Source of the DNA: Diploscapter coronatus | Lineage: Eukaryota > Nematoda > Chromadorea > Rhabditida > Rhabditidae | Direction of reading: 5' to 3' | DNA length: 64,000 bases | Assembly (NCBI GenBank): GCA_964036155.1 | Contig: OZ038422.1 | Span: 51,483,201-51,547,200 of the forward strand | Shown here: in pieces, positions 12,263-26,106 of the stretch | Layout of the letters: each line of letters begins with the position of its first letter | Numbering within the stretch: position 1 is the stretch's first letter | Notes under the pieces: model-generated | What the model was told of the DNA's origin: nothing | What the model saw: only the letters and a program-made list of their open reading frames with translations | Database searches by the model: none | Translations under genes and position numbers: made by a program

Positions 12263-15200
12263 GACTATGCATGTTAAGGGGAATTCGAGAGTTTGAACAG
12301 CATGATTTGAGGTCATCACGCACTGGCGAAACAATGGTAGCCTAAAGTTGAGGGTACAAAGATTCTGCGAACCAGACTTATCAGCATTCTTTGCAAAATG
12401 CTAGATGTTTGATGTAAATATTTACCAGAACTACTGACTTGACAAAATAGCTTTTAAATACATGAAATAGCTATTTATTCACTGGAAACATATCATGATG
12501 ATTAAAAACTTATTACTAAAGAGTCGATTTAAGATTGGAATCATTGTATTTGCTCCTACATAAATACACATAATTGGAGATGCATGGTTTAAAATGATCG
12601 AAACATAAATTATTTGATCATTTTTCAATTGTCCTTCTTTTCAAGATGCTTCGATGTTCACACTTTTGCGGTTATTTGTAGGGTGATTATCTTTCTGCAG
12701 CAGTAACGCTTCTCTCTTCGAATGTTGTGATGCGCGCGTCTCAATCATCATCACTCTTTTTTGTTTTCTCCCTCATTTCTCCCCGCTTCCCTGCCTTTTG
12801 TCCTTTGTGAAATTACCGCCATTGGCGGCGCGCATCAGCTGTACGTATCAATACAAATTGACAGATTAACACTCTGACAATTTAACGCAGTTGGGCGTGA
12901 GTTTGCTTATTTTTGGCAAAAAATTCTAGCCGGATTAATTTTTGTCTTATAAAAGAAATTCTTGGCGTTAAAATATGCTTTACGTAAAAAAGAAAATTAG
13001 ACCAGCTGGTTGTATGCTTGCTTTATTTTGGCAAAAATAGGCAAAAAAAAAGTTCCATTATGCTTTGTTTTTCTGGGAGATAATGATCTGAGTTCATCCA
13101 TCCGTGTGGTGATCCAATTTCAGTCTCGCAGAATTTACCCCATTTTTTGAACATTGAAAGGAATTCTAATGACTCAGAAAATTTCATCTTTTTGAAGGAA
13201 ATTCCAAATTTAACCATTTGGGACGGAGTTTCAAAATGTTTCATCATACGTTTCGAACAAAATCTGCTCAATAGTCATATCTTATTTCGTTAATTCTTGT
13301 GTATCACGCTTATTTATCAATTACGAAGCAGTATATGATACGTTTCAAATGAATCTATCATACTTTTCTCTATCTTCAAAAATATTGTACTGCTGGATCG
13401 ACCTTCATTACTCAAAAAATATCTTTATAATATTTTCCCAAATTCAGATCGTTTCAGTCTATTCTCTTTACCTAGGTTAGGGTGTGAATTGGGTAATGTT
13501 TGGCATTTTCCCCTTCTCGATTGCGTGCCGTCGCGGTTTCTCACCGCTGCCTTCATTCCATCTGTCAGTTCATATTCGGCTTTGAGTTTTTGATTGATTT
13601 CGTCCAATTTTGCCGCATCTTTTTCCCGCAAACTTACCGAAAATTCTCTGAACAACCAAAAATCGAACCGAAAACTCCGCATTGATGCGAGAAAATTTGA
13701 GGTGATAATTGAGGAAATTCGAATCATTCAAAAAATTACATTTCTCACTTCTTTCAAATACGTTTCACACTTTTTAAACTCTTTTCCATTCCAATTACTA
13801 TGCCATATGCATACGAACTACTGAACTGCTCATTTTTGCTATGTTTAACAATTTCGCCTAATAAAAATGACTTTGAGTTGTTATTTGAAGGTCTTTTCCG
13901 CTTTGCTGCATATACCAAAATCAAAAATCTCATTTTCTAAAGGAATTTGATGAAACCTATTTGATTTTCAAGTTAACCATGCTAATGTTTCTCCTCGACA
14001 AGGCACCTTACAAAATTATGTCCTGTCGAACCAACGTTTTCCGATTGATTAGAGCGCTCGCGTCGGAAGAACTATAATAAAAACGTACAATTTCCCGAGA
14101 AACGCTCCTCCGAACGCAATTATATTGAACCATGTTAACGATACGATAAATTTCTCGTCAATTTTTCGATTCAAACATTGATTTCGTTTATTTTTGAATC
14201 ATTTCTTTTCAAAATTTCTAAGGAATTTCGTGATTCAGTAAAACAGGTTTTGAAAAAATCGAACGAGAAAATGTGTCAGGAATTAATTTTGATTGTTGAA
14301 AATTAGCACCTTCAAGTCGAGAAGGATGAGTCATTTTGCAACATTTTCGTTTGTTTGGGTTAAAAATTCTTGAAACTCTTCAACTGCTTCTGTCGAACCT
14401 CAAGGTTATTCATTTCATTTCAATTCACATCTTTCATTGACAAACTTTTGTTGTTGTTGCGTGGAAAACACGATAAAATAGGCGTTGACTACAATCACAA
14501 TGAGTTGACATTTCAACGTTTCAACCTCGATTGTGAGTAATCCCGGTTGGTGTATGATTCATGAAACGATTAGGGAGAAATTTATTTTCGATAAATCGTT
14601 TCCTCTTGATTAACCGTATCATATAAAATTATAAAAAAAAAAATAATAGGATACGATGTTTTCATACGATTCAAAAATCTCAATTCATTATTTTTCAAAA
14701 TTTAATTATTCCATACAGGTATTTGTAGAAAAAATAAAATGATTTCTAAAATTCTTTCCATTCAAAAATCGATTTCAGAACCGATATTATTTATCGATAA
14801 TTAGCGATATTTTCAATTTACCTATTTCGTATCGTTTGTAAGTTTTTCATGCCTTCACCCCATGTCTCTGTAACCACACCCGGGCCAAATTCTGATTTTA
14901 GTTTTGCAATTCTCACTCTCCCTCTCTAGAGATCATTCATTATTCTTATTATTTCTCGTTCTCTGCACTTTCTTCTATTTCACACTATCTAAACTTCATT
15001 TCTCATTCCTTTGGTATCATCAAAGTTGTTTGGAGGTTACTTTTTTACTTTATAGGTTTTTTTTTTTACTTTTCATCTCTATCAATAACTCTTTAATTGA
15101 TATGGAAATTATCGAATTTCGGACAAAAATTAAAGAACCTATGTTTAATAAAATCGTACCATTAAATTGCTCATTAATTGAGAATTTTACTGTTTTCCTT

Positions 15201-18200
15201 ACACCATAAAATTCCTAATTACTCTCCACTTATCAATAAAGCTTGGACCTGCGTCATTCAATGTAAAAATTTTCGCTCTTGTTGAAAAATTCGCCTTGAA
15301 AAACAATTGATTTTCTTTTCATGCATTTTGAAACAAACAAACATCGTTTTTGGAGACACTTACTCTAGAGGTCTAAACTACATTGTAAACTATGCCATAA
15401 AACTTTCTATTTTGAAAACGATTAGATCAGATTTTTAAAGTTAAAGTTTTTTTGTTTATAAATCAGTCTCAATTTCGTTATTTAAAAAAAGTAGTACTAC
15501 TTTGAAATCAATTTTTATCACTTCAACTTCACTCATGGCTCTATAACAACTTTATCAATTTCATCAATCATATCAGATTATCAACATCAAATGTCATCTA
15601 ATTTCTTCTTTCAATTTTGATTGTTTTTCTTTCAAGCTCTTCAAAAATTTCTCTCTCGTGGAATTCCTTCATTTCTCCTCCGCACTCCCCAACTTGCGTT
15701 CTATTTTCCATTTCATATTCAGATTCCAAGCGCGAACTATTTGTTTGAAGCGCGGTGGTCCTTTGCTTTGATTTTCTTTGACTGTTTTCGCCTCCTAAAA
15801 TATGAATGTCTGAGTGAGCAGAGGAGAAGAGCAATTCCGATTTTTTTTATCTTTGGCAAATTTTTAAAATCTATTCTACGTTATATAAGCTGACAAATGC
15901 GGTAGATTGTTGTCAATTTTTTCTATTACAGCGTTAAAAATCTCGAAAAATACAGGAAGAAATGTGAAAATTGCATTTTTTAAATGTATTTCCTTTAATT
16001 TTCAGAAAAATCTTCAATTGGCTCATCGTTTATTTTCATTTGAGGACCATTTTTTAAAAAAATTATAACTCCATATATTCCATACACTATCGGTAAATGA
16101 TTTTTGTTTTATTCCTTCAAAAAAATCTCTGAAACCTATAAATTTTCCATTTTTCGGAGGAAAAATCCCAAAATGTCTATCTGCATTTTTCTACTCCCGT
16201 CATCATTTATGCAATGTCAACAAATGTTTTTTGTGTGTGATGATGGAGCTTCTCACCTTTCCTCTGTTTCTCTATAGCCCTTTACATAAAGCCAATTGGC
16301 AATAGAGCAATGGCAAATTGTCCATAGAGCGCACTTTCTTCCTTTCTTTTTATTTCTGGCTTTATTTGTCTAAATCTAATGTTTCACATTTCGTACATTT
16401 GCATGCAAGTGTTTCTTATGGTTTTTCGCACCTTTGACAATTTTTGGGATTTTTAAAAATTTCATTCGAAATTTTCTCTTTAAGTTTTAGTACTGAATTT
16501 TTAGAATATTGTTCTGAGAGAATGCCATCAGCATGGATACAAATTTGAAACGAACCCGAACAATTTTCCGTTAATAAGCATCAATATAGTCGATATCCTT
16601 TCAAGCTTTCCAAACGAATTTCATGATTTCATATTTTATCGGGCCATTTTTTCCGAAACGGTGCCTCTCAATATGATTTTATGGAATTTCACAGCAGTTT
16701 TTCGCACTCTTTTATTTTTATTAGTTCATTCTTTTCGCTGCAGAGCGAAGCGTTCCTTTTGAAGCCGCTCTACTTCCAGATTTTTTGCCGCATATTTCGA
16801 TGAATTCAATATGTGTTTGTGCATTCATTCTGAAGAGCCAAAAATGAGTGGAGAGGGGATTTTTTGCGCGGATTTTTGTTTGAATTAGAAATGCGAGGCG
16901 CGATTGCGCATTAAGGCTTATGGATTTATTTATGAATTGCATTTTTAGATTTAGTATGTTTTAGAAAGACCCAACTTCTGAAATGTTCGATATCCGAATT
17001 CTCCCGTCTCCGAACATTCATAACCTTAATTCTGGAAATTTTATTTCTATAATTACTTGCATTCATCTATGTTTAACCTAGTGCTTTCGCATTTCTAGCC
17101 TTGATTTTCATTAAACTCTTGGCAAAGTCGAAGTTCCTAGGTTATTCAAAATGTTGTGCAACTTTCAGTTTCTAAAAGTTTCCATAACTTTAATTTTCGA
17201 AAAGTTCAAAATAAACATTAATTTTCCGAGCGTTCTCGAGGGTGCATCGAGAGCACTCCATAACCAGTACACATTCCATGTGATTTTTCTCTTTCTGGAA
17301 AGACATCACTTTTTCTTCACATTCTATAATTATTACAAGGAAGTTCGGCGTTTTATGAATCAGAACTCTCATTATTTTGAGAGTTAATTAAGTTTCAGCA
17401 ATTCCATATTTCAAGTTAAATTTATAAACTTAATTTTCTTGATCCAGCTCAATTTAAGTTCCTTTTAATTTTTAGATACTATTTCAGGTATCAACTGATT
17501 GATTTGTTTTAATCGTGGTGATATTTGCTTAAACCACGCACCATTTTGTAAATATTTTATACTTGCTAAAACCGTGCACCATTTGCAAATCTCGCCCTGC
17601 CCCCTGTATGCTTATTCTATGCAAGGGGTCGAATTCGGCATTTAGCGCTCCCTTGGCCTTTCGCCTATCAAATTTCCATATGCCCGCTGAAAAAGAGCCA
17701 GAAAACGCGAAATAATCTGGGAAAGTGAGAGAAAAAGAAAACACTGAACGGGAGATTTCAATTTCGAGATTTTATAAATCATTTCACACTTTGAATGGAT
17801 TTCTTTGAACCTCACAAAATTTATACTATTTCGAAAAATCTGTATATTTTTTATAAATCGAGCCATGCAAAACTGCGATTGTTTGTTTGAATAATGCAAA
17901 TCATGCTAGATTTTCATGAAGCCAATTCACATTAGTTTTTGATTGATTTTATTTTACAACTGAAACTTATTTCTTTCAAAATCCTATGTTTCTTCCAAAA
18001 GTAAGCCGAATTTAGCTATAGATTTTAGTGATGCCATCGCATTGAATGTTGTTCCTAAGAAAAGTTGATCTTCACGATAAAATACAAGATTTTTCACCCC
18101 ATCTGATATCCTTATAAATTAACCCATCTTAGTTTTAAACCGAAGCTTCCGAACACTTTCGTCATTTCTCCATTTTTCAACTCCTTCAAGCGTAATCTCT

Positions 18201-21200
18201 ATCAGATTCTGAATCTATTCTTTTCCTCTCTCAAATTGACCTACTATCTCTCAGTCAACTCTGGGTCCGAACAGCAATAGATTATGATGCAAGTGCACAG
18301 AAGGGTCATAATTCATCCTGATTTATCCAGAACCAATCGTAAAAGTGTCCTAAGCCACGAAGCTGGAGAAATGAACGGATGATTGAAATCACTCGTTAGC
18401 TAGCGCAGTAGTAGATTAGTAGCTTGTTTCGAAGCTAATATGAAGTGATGTTTAATACCATGATTCGATATTTAGCAAAAGATATCATCAATATTACTAA
18501 ATTTCAATGAGTAATTCCGTTTGTCCTTTTTCTAACGATATATAACTACTTTTCTATATGTTTCAACATTTATCTTCAAAATTCAGTTTCATTTCATTAC
18601 GATATAATCCGGTTGATGTTGGTTTTGAATGTGTAAACCCAAAAATCCTTCTAACTTCCAGAATACTTTTCTTCTTTCACAAACTAGCGCCTATTTATTT
18701 TCCCATAGAGCGAATTTAGGAATACACGACTAATTATCGTTTTGTGCTGTTCTTGTTTTACTGTGTCAAGAAATGCAAAACTATTTGATTTTGTCGGTGG
18801 AAAATCGGGAGAAAAGCGGGCTGAACGAACAAATTTTGCCGACTCTTATTTTCTGCCAGGCAGTCCCTCCACTTGTCACTTTTCACTGGGCAAACAGACT
18901 ATCTTTTCGCCGAGCTATTTCTCGACATATTGTTTCTAAAAATCTTTTTATCTTTACCTGATTATTTTTACATCTGTTTTGTGAAGTTTCAAAACTATTT
19001 TTATCGTGGCATCATGCCTCTGGTGCATGTTTCAAAAATTTTCATATTGATGATAAAAGATTTATCGTTAATAGAAATTCAATTTTTAACTAATTCATAA
19101 GTTGCGAAATTTTCGCAATGGTGATGAAATATCTAAATTTGCCGGTGAACTCTTTTACACTCTTATTAAAAAAATCTTTCATCGATTACCCAAACTTTCT
19201 CACAATATTAGCAATACATGCATAACCTTTCCCTCATCTCATTTTACATGGGTTACAATGAAAACTCATGTTCTCAACGGAGTTTTGCCTAGTATCTTTT
19301 CGTTTTCAAAACTAAAAACCCCAATAAAAGCCAGTTTGTTCCTAAATTTTAAGAAATTTGTGAATCTTACACGAAGCGATTATTCCATAAAATTCGTCTC
19401 TGAAAATAGCTGTCATTTTGATAATGCCTTTATTTGGGAATGATTGACGCGCGTGCGTGTTTACATAGAGAATTTTCTTGAAATTCGCTCCTCAAAATCT
19501 CGAAAATAACTCGGGCAAATTACTGTTTTCACGGGTTTTTTTTTGCATCTTTTGATGCATAACTTCGACCCTAAATAATCGAATCTGGTTTTGCGATTTT
19601 CCTATTCGTGATTATGCAGTTTGGTGAATTTTTCGAATTTCTCTGACTTCTTTTGCGCTCTCTTGAAATTCATCGTTATTTTCCCTTTTGAATAATACTG
19701 GAATCTCGACTTTATGCAGTAATCTCGTTGAGGCGAATACAGTTAATCTTTATCTCACTAGTTTGACTCATTCTTTCTCTCCTTTCGTCTTCTCTGTGCT
19801 CTCTTCATTTCTCGCTATCTCTCTCATTTTGCGATATTCGGTTTGCCCACTCAATCTTCCTTTATCTCATCGGTAGCGACACTTTCGCATTGGCGCGCGC
19901 TTAATTCGCCGTTGGGCACGAAATCCTCCCAAAGCAGACCAAATGAGATTTCCGAGCTACCAGTTTGTACCTGAAAAAGTGTGTGAAATGAGAAAGGATC
20001 AGATTTTCCTGAACCTCTTACTATTTTCTCATTTTCTAAACATAATAAGTTTTTTTTTATCTAATGCTTCTTTAACTTTACTGTTGCTACATGTTTCTAG
20101 ATTGATCTGGTTCGTTTTTTATCTATTTTTTCTGATTGTAGCTTCCAATCCAATCTTATCAAATCAAATTCGGCGCGTTTTTATTCTCATTCCATTTTCG
20201 GAGCTAATTTATCACTTTCCCCTAATTCCTAGCCTGGGGCGAAATTCAACTCATGTGAGAATTCAGATTTAGCATTTTTCTTGAGTATTTGCATAATGCG
20301 TTCATTTGAACGCATAAACGATAATAATTGCAGTATATTGCAATCTTTGTTGGTAGACGAAGACTCATGAAAAGAACTAGTTTATTGTTCAATTTTTAAA
20401 AGTTACAAAATTATTTGAATCTTTTACGTCAATCCCAACATAGTGATTTATTTCGACTTTCGCACTTTGTCGGCAAACTTTTCGCCTCGAATATCCCCAA
20501 AGGGTCAAGCAGTAGTGTTTTCTTGTTTTCATTTTAGTTTTGAATAGGCTTAAAAATGTCGTTTGAACTATTTCAAAGCAGACTATTATATTTGAGCCTT
20601 CATTGGTTTCGCAAGACTTACAAATAATTATACCAAATTCAGTTTATAGTGGTTTCAAAGTGTAATTTGAATCAAATCAGTTTCAAAATTGGTATTTCTC
20701 TAGTTGTTGTGTCCTGAAGGTATTAAATTTCTAAAAAGGAAAAAAAACTTTACTATTTTGCCTAAATTCTTCAAAATATTCATAAGTTTCGCTAAAATCA
20801 TCCATCCTTTAATGCTATTGTTACTTTTTAAATCTTATTCTTAAAAAAATTGCCATTTCAAATATCTCCAGCCAGTTTGGCATATTCTATGCTAATACGT
20901 GTGGCGAGAGATTTGTCATTGCGTCAACGTATTATGCTAATGAATTAACTGTGCTCCCAGCGGGCTATTCTTTCCAAAACCTTTTCTGACTTTCTTTTCT
21001 CTCAATTGTTCTCATGCCATTTCTCTTCTTCTTCTTCTCTAGACACCCCTTTTTCATTTGATCCCTATTATCGCTTTTTATTGCATCGATTTCACGCGTT
21101 ACTGTAATTTTTCGTTAGTTCACGTTGATGTTATTATTTTTAAACAAGCGAAGGATACTGAAATAGCAGGTCTTTTCAGGTCGCACAACTCTGAAAATCT

Positions 21201-22442
21201 GAAACGTATTGGTAGATCATCTTCAAAGTCAGCGTCCTATCTTCATATCAGTGAAATGCATATTTGTGCACATTGGTCTTGGTGAGTTTTTTTTGTTAAT
21301 TAATTTTAACTTCCAAGCTATTTTATCATTCAAAAAATTTAATCAATGGATTTTAAACTTGAAAGATCATTTATTTCTTTAAAAACTATTTGGAATTTCT
21401 AATAGGCGAATATATGACTGTAAGATTGAATTTTCAAAGACAAATACTGCATCTCATAATTTATGAAGCCTATATCGATCTTCTAAAGTATCCATTCCTT
21501 AACTTAAGGAAGCTATTTTTTTCAGCCTAATTTTCACCAACTTCATTTCTGTTTTGAGCTATTCACTGAAATGGCTGGTTTCTTTTTCCTTCTTAAATTC
21601 TCACGCTATTTTGCTCATTTTTAAGTGGCTTCCCCGCGGGACCAATTTCATTTTCGGTTGTGTATTTGATGCAGTTTTTGAGGGGAGGGCTGCCCAACTC
21701 TTTTTGACGCGCTTTGTTTTTTAACTTGTTTTCCTTTCGGGTATTTTCGCGCTCTTAGATTTGAATACTCTCTAGAAATCTTCAATTGGTCTCAAGACAC
21801 CCCTTATAGCAATCATCAAAATACTATCATTGATGATATATTTTATTGTGGTAGAGAAAATAACTTTCCAAATTTTTTAAATGTGCTCTGTGGTATTTCT
21901 TGCAATTATTTCTCATTGATCATTTTCTTAAATTTATAAACATGCCTCAAAATGCCTCTTATGACAAGCGTTCAGTTATTACCTTCGGTATTTGACAGTA
22001 GAATTTGTCTGTAGTTAAATAAAATGTAAGTTCGAATTTTAGAATAACCTTCTTGTTATTGTATTGGTCAAAGGAAGTGACGGTTCGTGCGTTAAAAATC
22101 TTGCGAAAAATGCGCGTATAAACTATGTGCAAAGAGGGAGGCTAGAGCGCAGAGAAAGAGAGTCAGCGGAGGACAATGGAAAGAGTGATACCCAATTTCT
22201 TCTGCCTCACTCGCTTTTTCTCCCTTTTTTGCGACACATGATCTGTCACTTCGTTTGATCAGAACAATATTTCTTATGAAGATCAGTATATCATAGCTAC
22301 GTCTTTTCAAGCGTTCGCTAAATAAATATAAAATTATGCCTATTTCAGATTCGTATGCATTCAATTAATCGATAGTCCCCTAATTCCTATTCATCTAATA
22401 TTGACATAATCAAGGTGTATTTTACTATACCCGAGTGGTGAA
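12263..22442. other. 10-kb gene-poor region
   Basis: No protein-coding gene could be assembled. Many open frames of 60-110 codons occur but read as pyrimidine-rich intergenic DNA (runs of Phe, Ser, Leu) with no chained exons. There is one exon-like unit at 21180-21281, octamer-like ATGCTAAT motifs at 20889 and 20934, and pyrimidine-rich blocks around 15600-15850, 19750-19880 and 21000-21050. The spacer may hold distal promoter elements of its flanking genes. Confidence 0.4.
21180..21281 (+). other. isolated exon-like unit
   Basis: A 102-nt segment bounded by TCTTTTCAG on the left and GTGAGT on the right, both near-consensus for nematode splice sites. One frame is open throughout (SHNSENLKRIG, then a Ser-rich stretch). 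No partner exon was found within reach, so it may be a UTR exon, part of a noncoding RNA, or chance. Confidence 0.2.
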
Positions 22443-23716
22443 ATGCTCCGCTCGCAGTTATTCTTTCTATTTATATTTCTATGCGAACTCGTATCCTCCA
22501 AAAAATGGCACCCCTATCGAGGCAGGAAATACGATTTGACATTGTTTATAAGGTAAAGAAATATATATTAATTATGATCCTTATTAATTTTATAAAATTG
22601 GTTTTCAATATTTACGTTATCCCATCGAAATCCAATAGAATTAGTGCTACATTTCTATTGGGTTGAATAAGATAAATCATGATCTCGATAATTATGCATA
22701 ATACGTTTCAAAATTTATATCATTTTATACAAAAAAAACAATAGATTTAATATTTTGTCGTCCAGGCATTAAATGTGTAAAAATCCTTAAACATTTCGTG
22801 ATTTTGGTCAATTTTTGATAGGTTTCAAATAGACAACGTTCTAGCAAGATTTAATAAACTTACAATTAGTTCTAGTGTCATATCGGTTCAAATACGATAA
22901 CAAATTAGCTAAAAAGCAATTTGCCTTGTTTCAGAAATCACAACGTAACAGAGGCGACGTTCTTTCGATTGGTTGGCGTTGACAACACGGCGGACTTCAA
23001 CGTCTCTGCCGGCAACACGTTCGAGCACACTTTTGAGGTCTATCTTATTCTAATTTCTACTTAAATTTAAAAGTGTAGGTAAAGCGAAAGGGCTATTGGA
23101 CACTGTTCGTGGAGTTTCCCGGCGACCGATACGCGAAATCGCCTAGGAAGGTGGGTTGTTCATGACTCGAAAAAAGGAAATGCCTATTTTTCGACAAATT
23201 GCAAGTCTCAAGATATAACGATACAAGGACAAGCAAGCCTAAGCAGACTTTCAGTTAGAATGAAAAGTTATAGGGGAGGGGTACGCAAATCAAAATTGTT
23301 CTATAGAAAGTTGATACACAGGGAGTACGCTCGAACGATCTGACTTAAGCCCTGCCTGGATTTGAAACCAAGCTTTAGCAAAATAATACGGGCAAAGATA
23401 TCGTGTCCTACTCTCCTCTATCTAATTTTCCTACGTCTCATGTCATGATAACATGCGACTTACAAATTGCACAATTTCAGGGTTTTTCCTAATATAATAT
23501 TTTTAAACAGAAAACCCTAAAAGGAATGTCATTGGTATTCTATTCTTTATAAAAATTATTTTAAAACTTATTGAAACATACATTTTGAAACTTTAGATTA
23601 TTTCGCGAGACTCGTATCGAAAATGGGTGATGGAAGTTTACTATTACCCTGGGGCAGTAGGCTTCTCTGAATGGCACAAACTCAATCGACGCGGAGAAGT
23701 CCATGTTCACGGATGA
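22443..23716 (+). CDS. secreted protein of unknown family (134 aa)
   Basis: Four exons: 22443-22552, 22935-23037, 23079-23150, 23597-23716, all in phase. Residues 1-19 are a signal peptide (SQLFFLFIFLCELVSS). The mature part is about 115 residues of alternating hydrophobic and polar residues, suggesting a small all-beta fold: KYDLTLFIRNHNVT, FEHTFEV, YWTLFVEFPGD and KWVMEVYYYPGAVGF. Two N-glycosylation sequons are present (Asn40 and Asn59). The mature part has no cysteine, so it is not a disulfide-rich toxin-like protein. It is rich in Arg/Lys and aromatics. Intron 3 (446 nt) carries a dispersed repeat at 23236-23361. I do not recognise the family and infer only that the protein is exported. 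Confidence 0.75.
23236..23361. repeat. dispersed repeat, short copy
   Basis: Inside intron 3 of the 22443-23716 gene. Landmarks are GACTTTCAGT, TATAGGGGAGGGG, TCTATAGAAAGT, ACGCTCGAACGATCTG and GCCCTGCCT. The same landmarks occur in reverse orientation at 60951-61115, where the copy has about 40 extra central bases. A short fragment (GACTTAAGCCTGCCTAG) also occurs near 28255. Confidence 0.7.
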
Positions 23717-24737
23717 TGACGTCGCCAGGATTCGGAATCCATGCACGTCCGTCTACGATTCTCGATATCTCTCTAAAGTGCGCATCACATTACACACTTA
23801 GGATTGAAACTGGTCATGCCTTTATTGAATACCGTATTCTTTTGAATAGAAGTCCTTGGTCTTATAAACTATTCAGAAAATAGGATTTCTATTTGGGAGA
23901 TTAGTTAGATTATGTGGATGAATTCAGAAGGGCTTCAATTTCACTTGAAAATAAGGAATGTTGAAAAATATTTCAATTATTCTAAAATTATTCAAATAAT
24001 CATGATACGAATTTTCTGTCATATAGAAGAAATTCTGAACTCGTCTATATTTTCTCTATACGTAATTTCGTCTAGCCCTTTTTCACGCATTTCAGCTTTT
24101 TCTTGACGGTACTTCGTCCGACTAGATATTTTATGCATTTTTCTATCTTTTCCCGGTTGTGTTTAGACAATTTGATACAACATTGTCTATTTTTGTAAAA
24201 GTTATCTAGATTTTGTAATTTTATGTGTTGAGCTTTAACGCGCATTTCATTGAATACTTTTCTCCGAATAATTTCCCATTAATTGTGGAGAAAAATACTA
24301 CAGTTTCATATAGAATATTTCACCAATAAGTAAAGCTGCCACCGATACGTAAAACTTTCATAATTCACAGATATGTTCACTTTTGTCGTATTTAGATCGC
24401 GAATAGACGAGCAATTTATCAACCATGATTGTAAGTTGTCAATAAAATTGAAGAATACTCATTATTCCCATTAGTTTTATAATTTGTCTTATCTAGATTA
24501 AATTTTATATCATTCAGTATTCGTTCCACGTTAGATTTGCAAAACTGTATGTAGAGAACCGTTAATTTAACGAAAATAAAGACTACTTCGCAAAAAATCT
24601 AGCTTTATTCCAATCAATTTCAGAGAATCCTTGAAAATGATCACTTTCGACTCTATTGAAAGAGTCTTTTCAGTATTTTTCTCCCAGAGAATACAATTTT
24701 TTCCCTTCGAAAATTAATTTTGAAAAAAATAGAAAAT
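23717..24737. other. convergent intergenic region
   Basis: Lies between the converging 3' ends of the secreted-protein gene and the ShKT gene. A minus-strand AATAAA (TTTATT at 24604-24609) about 130 nt beyond the ShKT stop could be its polyadenylation signal. Nothing else seen. Confidence 0.4.
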
Positions 24738-26106
24738 TTAGAAGTTATTCCTGAAGAAGCTTCCAACGTCTTCTAGCTCTCTAACTGGTAGGGGTTCGGG
24801 TTTTGGCTCCTGAAATTCATAAATAAAAGAATTCTCTCTGAACTTCTTCTATCTAAATAAGAATCTTCAACTTTGAATGAAGTTTAACTTCAGTAAAAAT
24901 TTCAAGCATTTGCTAAGTTGTTAAAAGTAATGGCAAGAATGTCGTATGTCATATGCTATTTTTCATCGTCTTACTTTTTCTCTTAACTATTCTCTACAAC
25001 CTTATAAATTTTGAAAATCACGGAATTCCATGCCTGTGGTATATTCGGATTGGTTACATTCATGAACCAGAATGGTGCTTGCTGATTGTCTGTGGTGACA
25101 TTCGGAGCCCCGATCGGCGTGCAAAGTGGTGGAGCGTTTTCTGGTGAGTAGAGCTGAACAAATTTTCATTTCTTCCAATAAAAAAGAACATTTTTACCTC
25201 ATCATTGCAATACCCGCAAGCCATTCGACAAACTCTGACAGCGAATTCGGCATCGGCACAGCTAAAAATGAAAATTATACTCTTCAGCTATAAATTTGTA
25301 TAATTTTAAATTCTTCTGATCTCTGGATAAATCAATTTGATATTTTAAGAAAAAAAACCGAATCTATATTATAAAAGTAGTTTTATTTTGAAACTAATTT
25401 ATAGAAATTACTAATCAGATCAACGCAATTTGGTCATTTAAAATTTCTAATAAACCCAGGCTGATCAATCTGACTTTTTAATGAAAATACATCCGAATTT
25501 ATCCCGTATCATATTTAAATTCACCTAAACTTGCCCATTCCAGAATTCTTGAACCTTCTGCAGAACACAACGGAGTGTTTGTCTCTGCAAAGCGCTGGAG
25601 CCTTGCTTACGACTTTTGTGCTGTCGGGATGGATGTTGTCTAAAAAAAATTGTAAAATTATCGAAGATAAAATTACCATTTAGAAGTTTTATAAGATAGT
25701 GAATTAAAGGCATGTTGAATAGAGATAGTTATGGTAATATCCCATTGTCATGAACTTCCTATACTGTTCAGAAAATACGATATTTAGAAACTACAGGCAG
25801 GTCCCAAAGCCATGCTAAATAGGGTAAGTAATGGACGAGTATTTTCTCGAACTATTTAGCATGACTTGAAGGTCTATGTTTTCCAAGCTAGCAAAAAATT
25901 CTACTTTTCTCGATGTATCGTCGGCACTCAGCACAACAGTCAATGGCGCTAAAGTCGTGGTCGGAGAGACATCTGAATATTTTCATCTTATCTTTCATAA
26001 AGGGGAAAGAATTACCGTTTTTCAAATTGTTCAGGTTGAGCCTTCCTCAAGGATTGGCATGCTTGTTCACCAAAGCGATCTCGGCAGCAAGGTAAGGAGG
26101 CGGTAT
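24738..26106 (-). CDS. secreted-type protein with two ShKT domains, 5' end not found
   Basis: Six exons on the minus strand: 26016-26106, 25905-25972, 25525-25639, 25198-25261, 25022-25153, 24738-24809; all phases agree, giving about 180 residues. The first exon starts in phase 1, so at least one upstream exon with the start codon is missing. Domain 1 spans the first two exons: CCRDRFGEQAC through CLSDHDFSAIDCCAEC. Domain 2 spans the next two: LCRDKHSVVFC, then SCADAEFAVRVCRMACGYC. Both show the six-cysteine ShKT spacing with the conserved Cys-x-Asp start and CxxC end. In nematodes such domains occur in secreted and cuticle or gut proteins and do not by themselves imply toxicity. A Pro/Asn-rich tail ends in PLPVRELEDVGSFFRNNF. 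The donor after exon 5 could be GT at 25021 or GC at 25033; both keep the frame. Confidence 0.78.

Noticed and set aside
14904..15209. 101-codon hydrophobic plus-strand frame
   Set aside because: Phe/Leu-rich because of a pyrimidine-rich tract; no other exon or start context.
25034..25035. GC donor in ShKT exon 5
   Set aside because: A GT donor 12 nt further gives the same phase and is preferred by default; kept only as an alternative.
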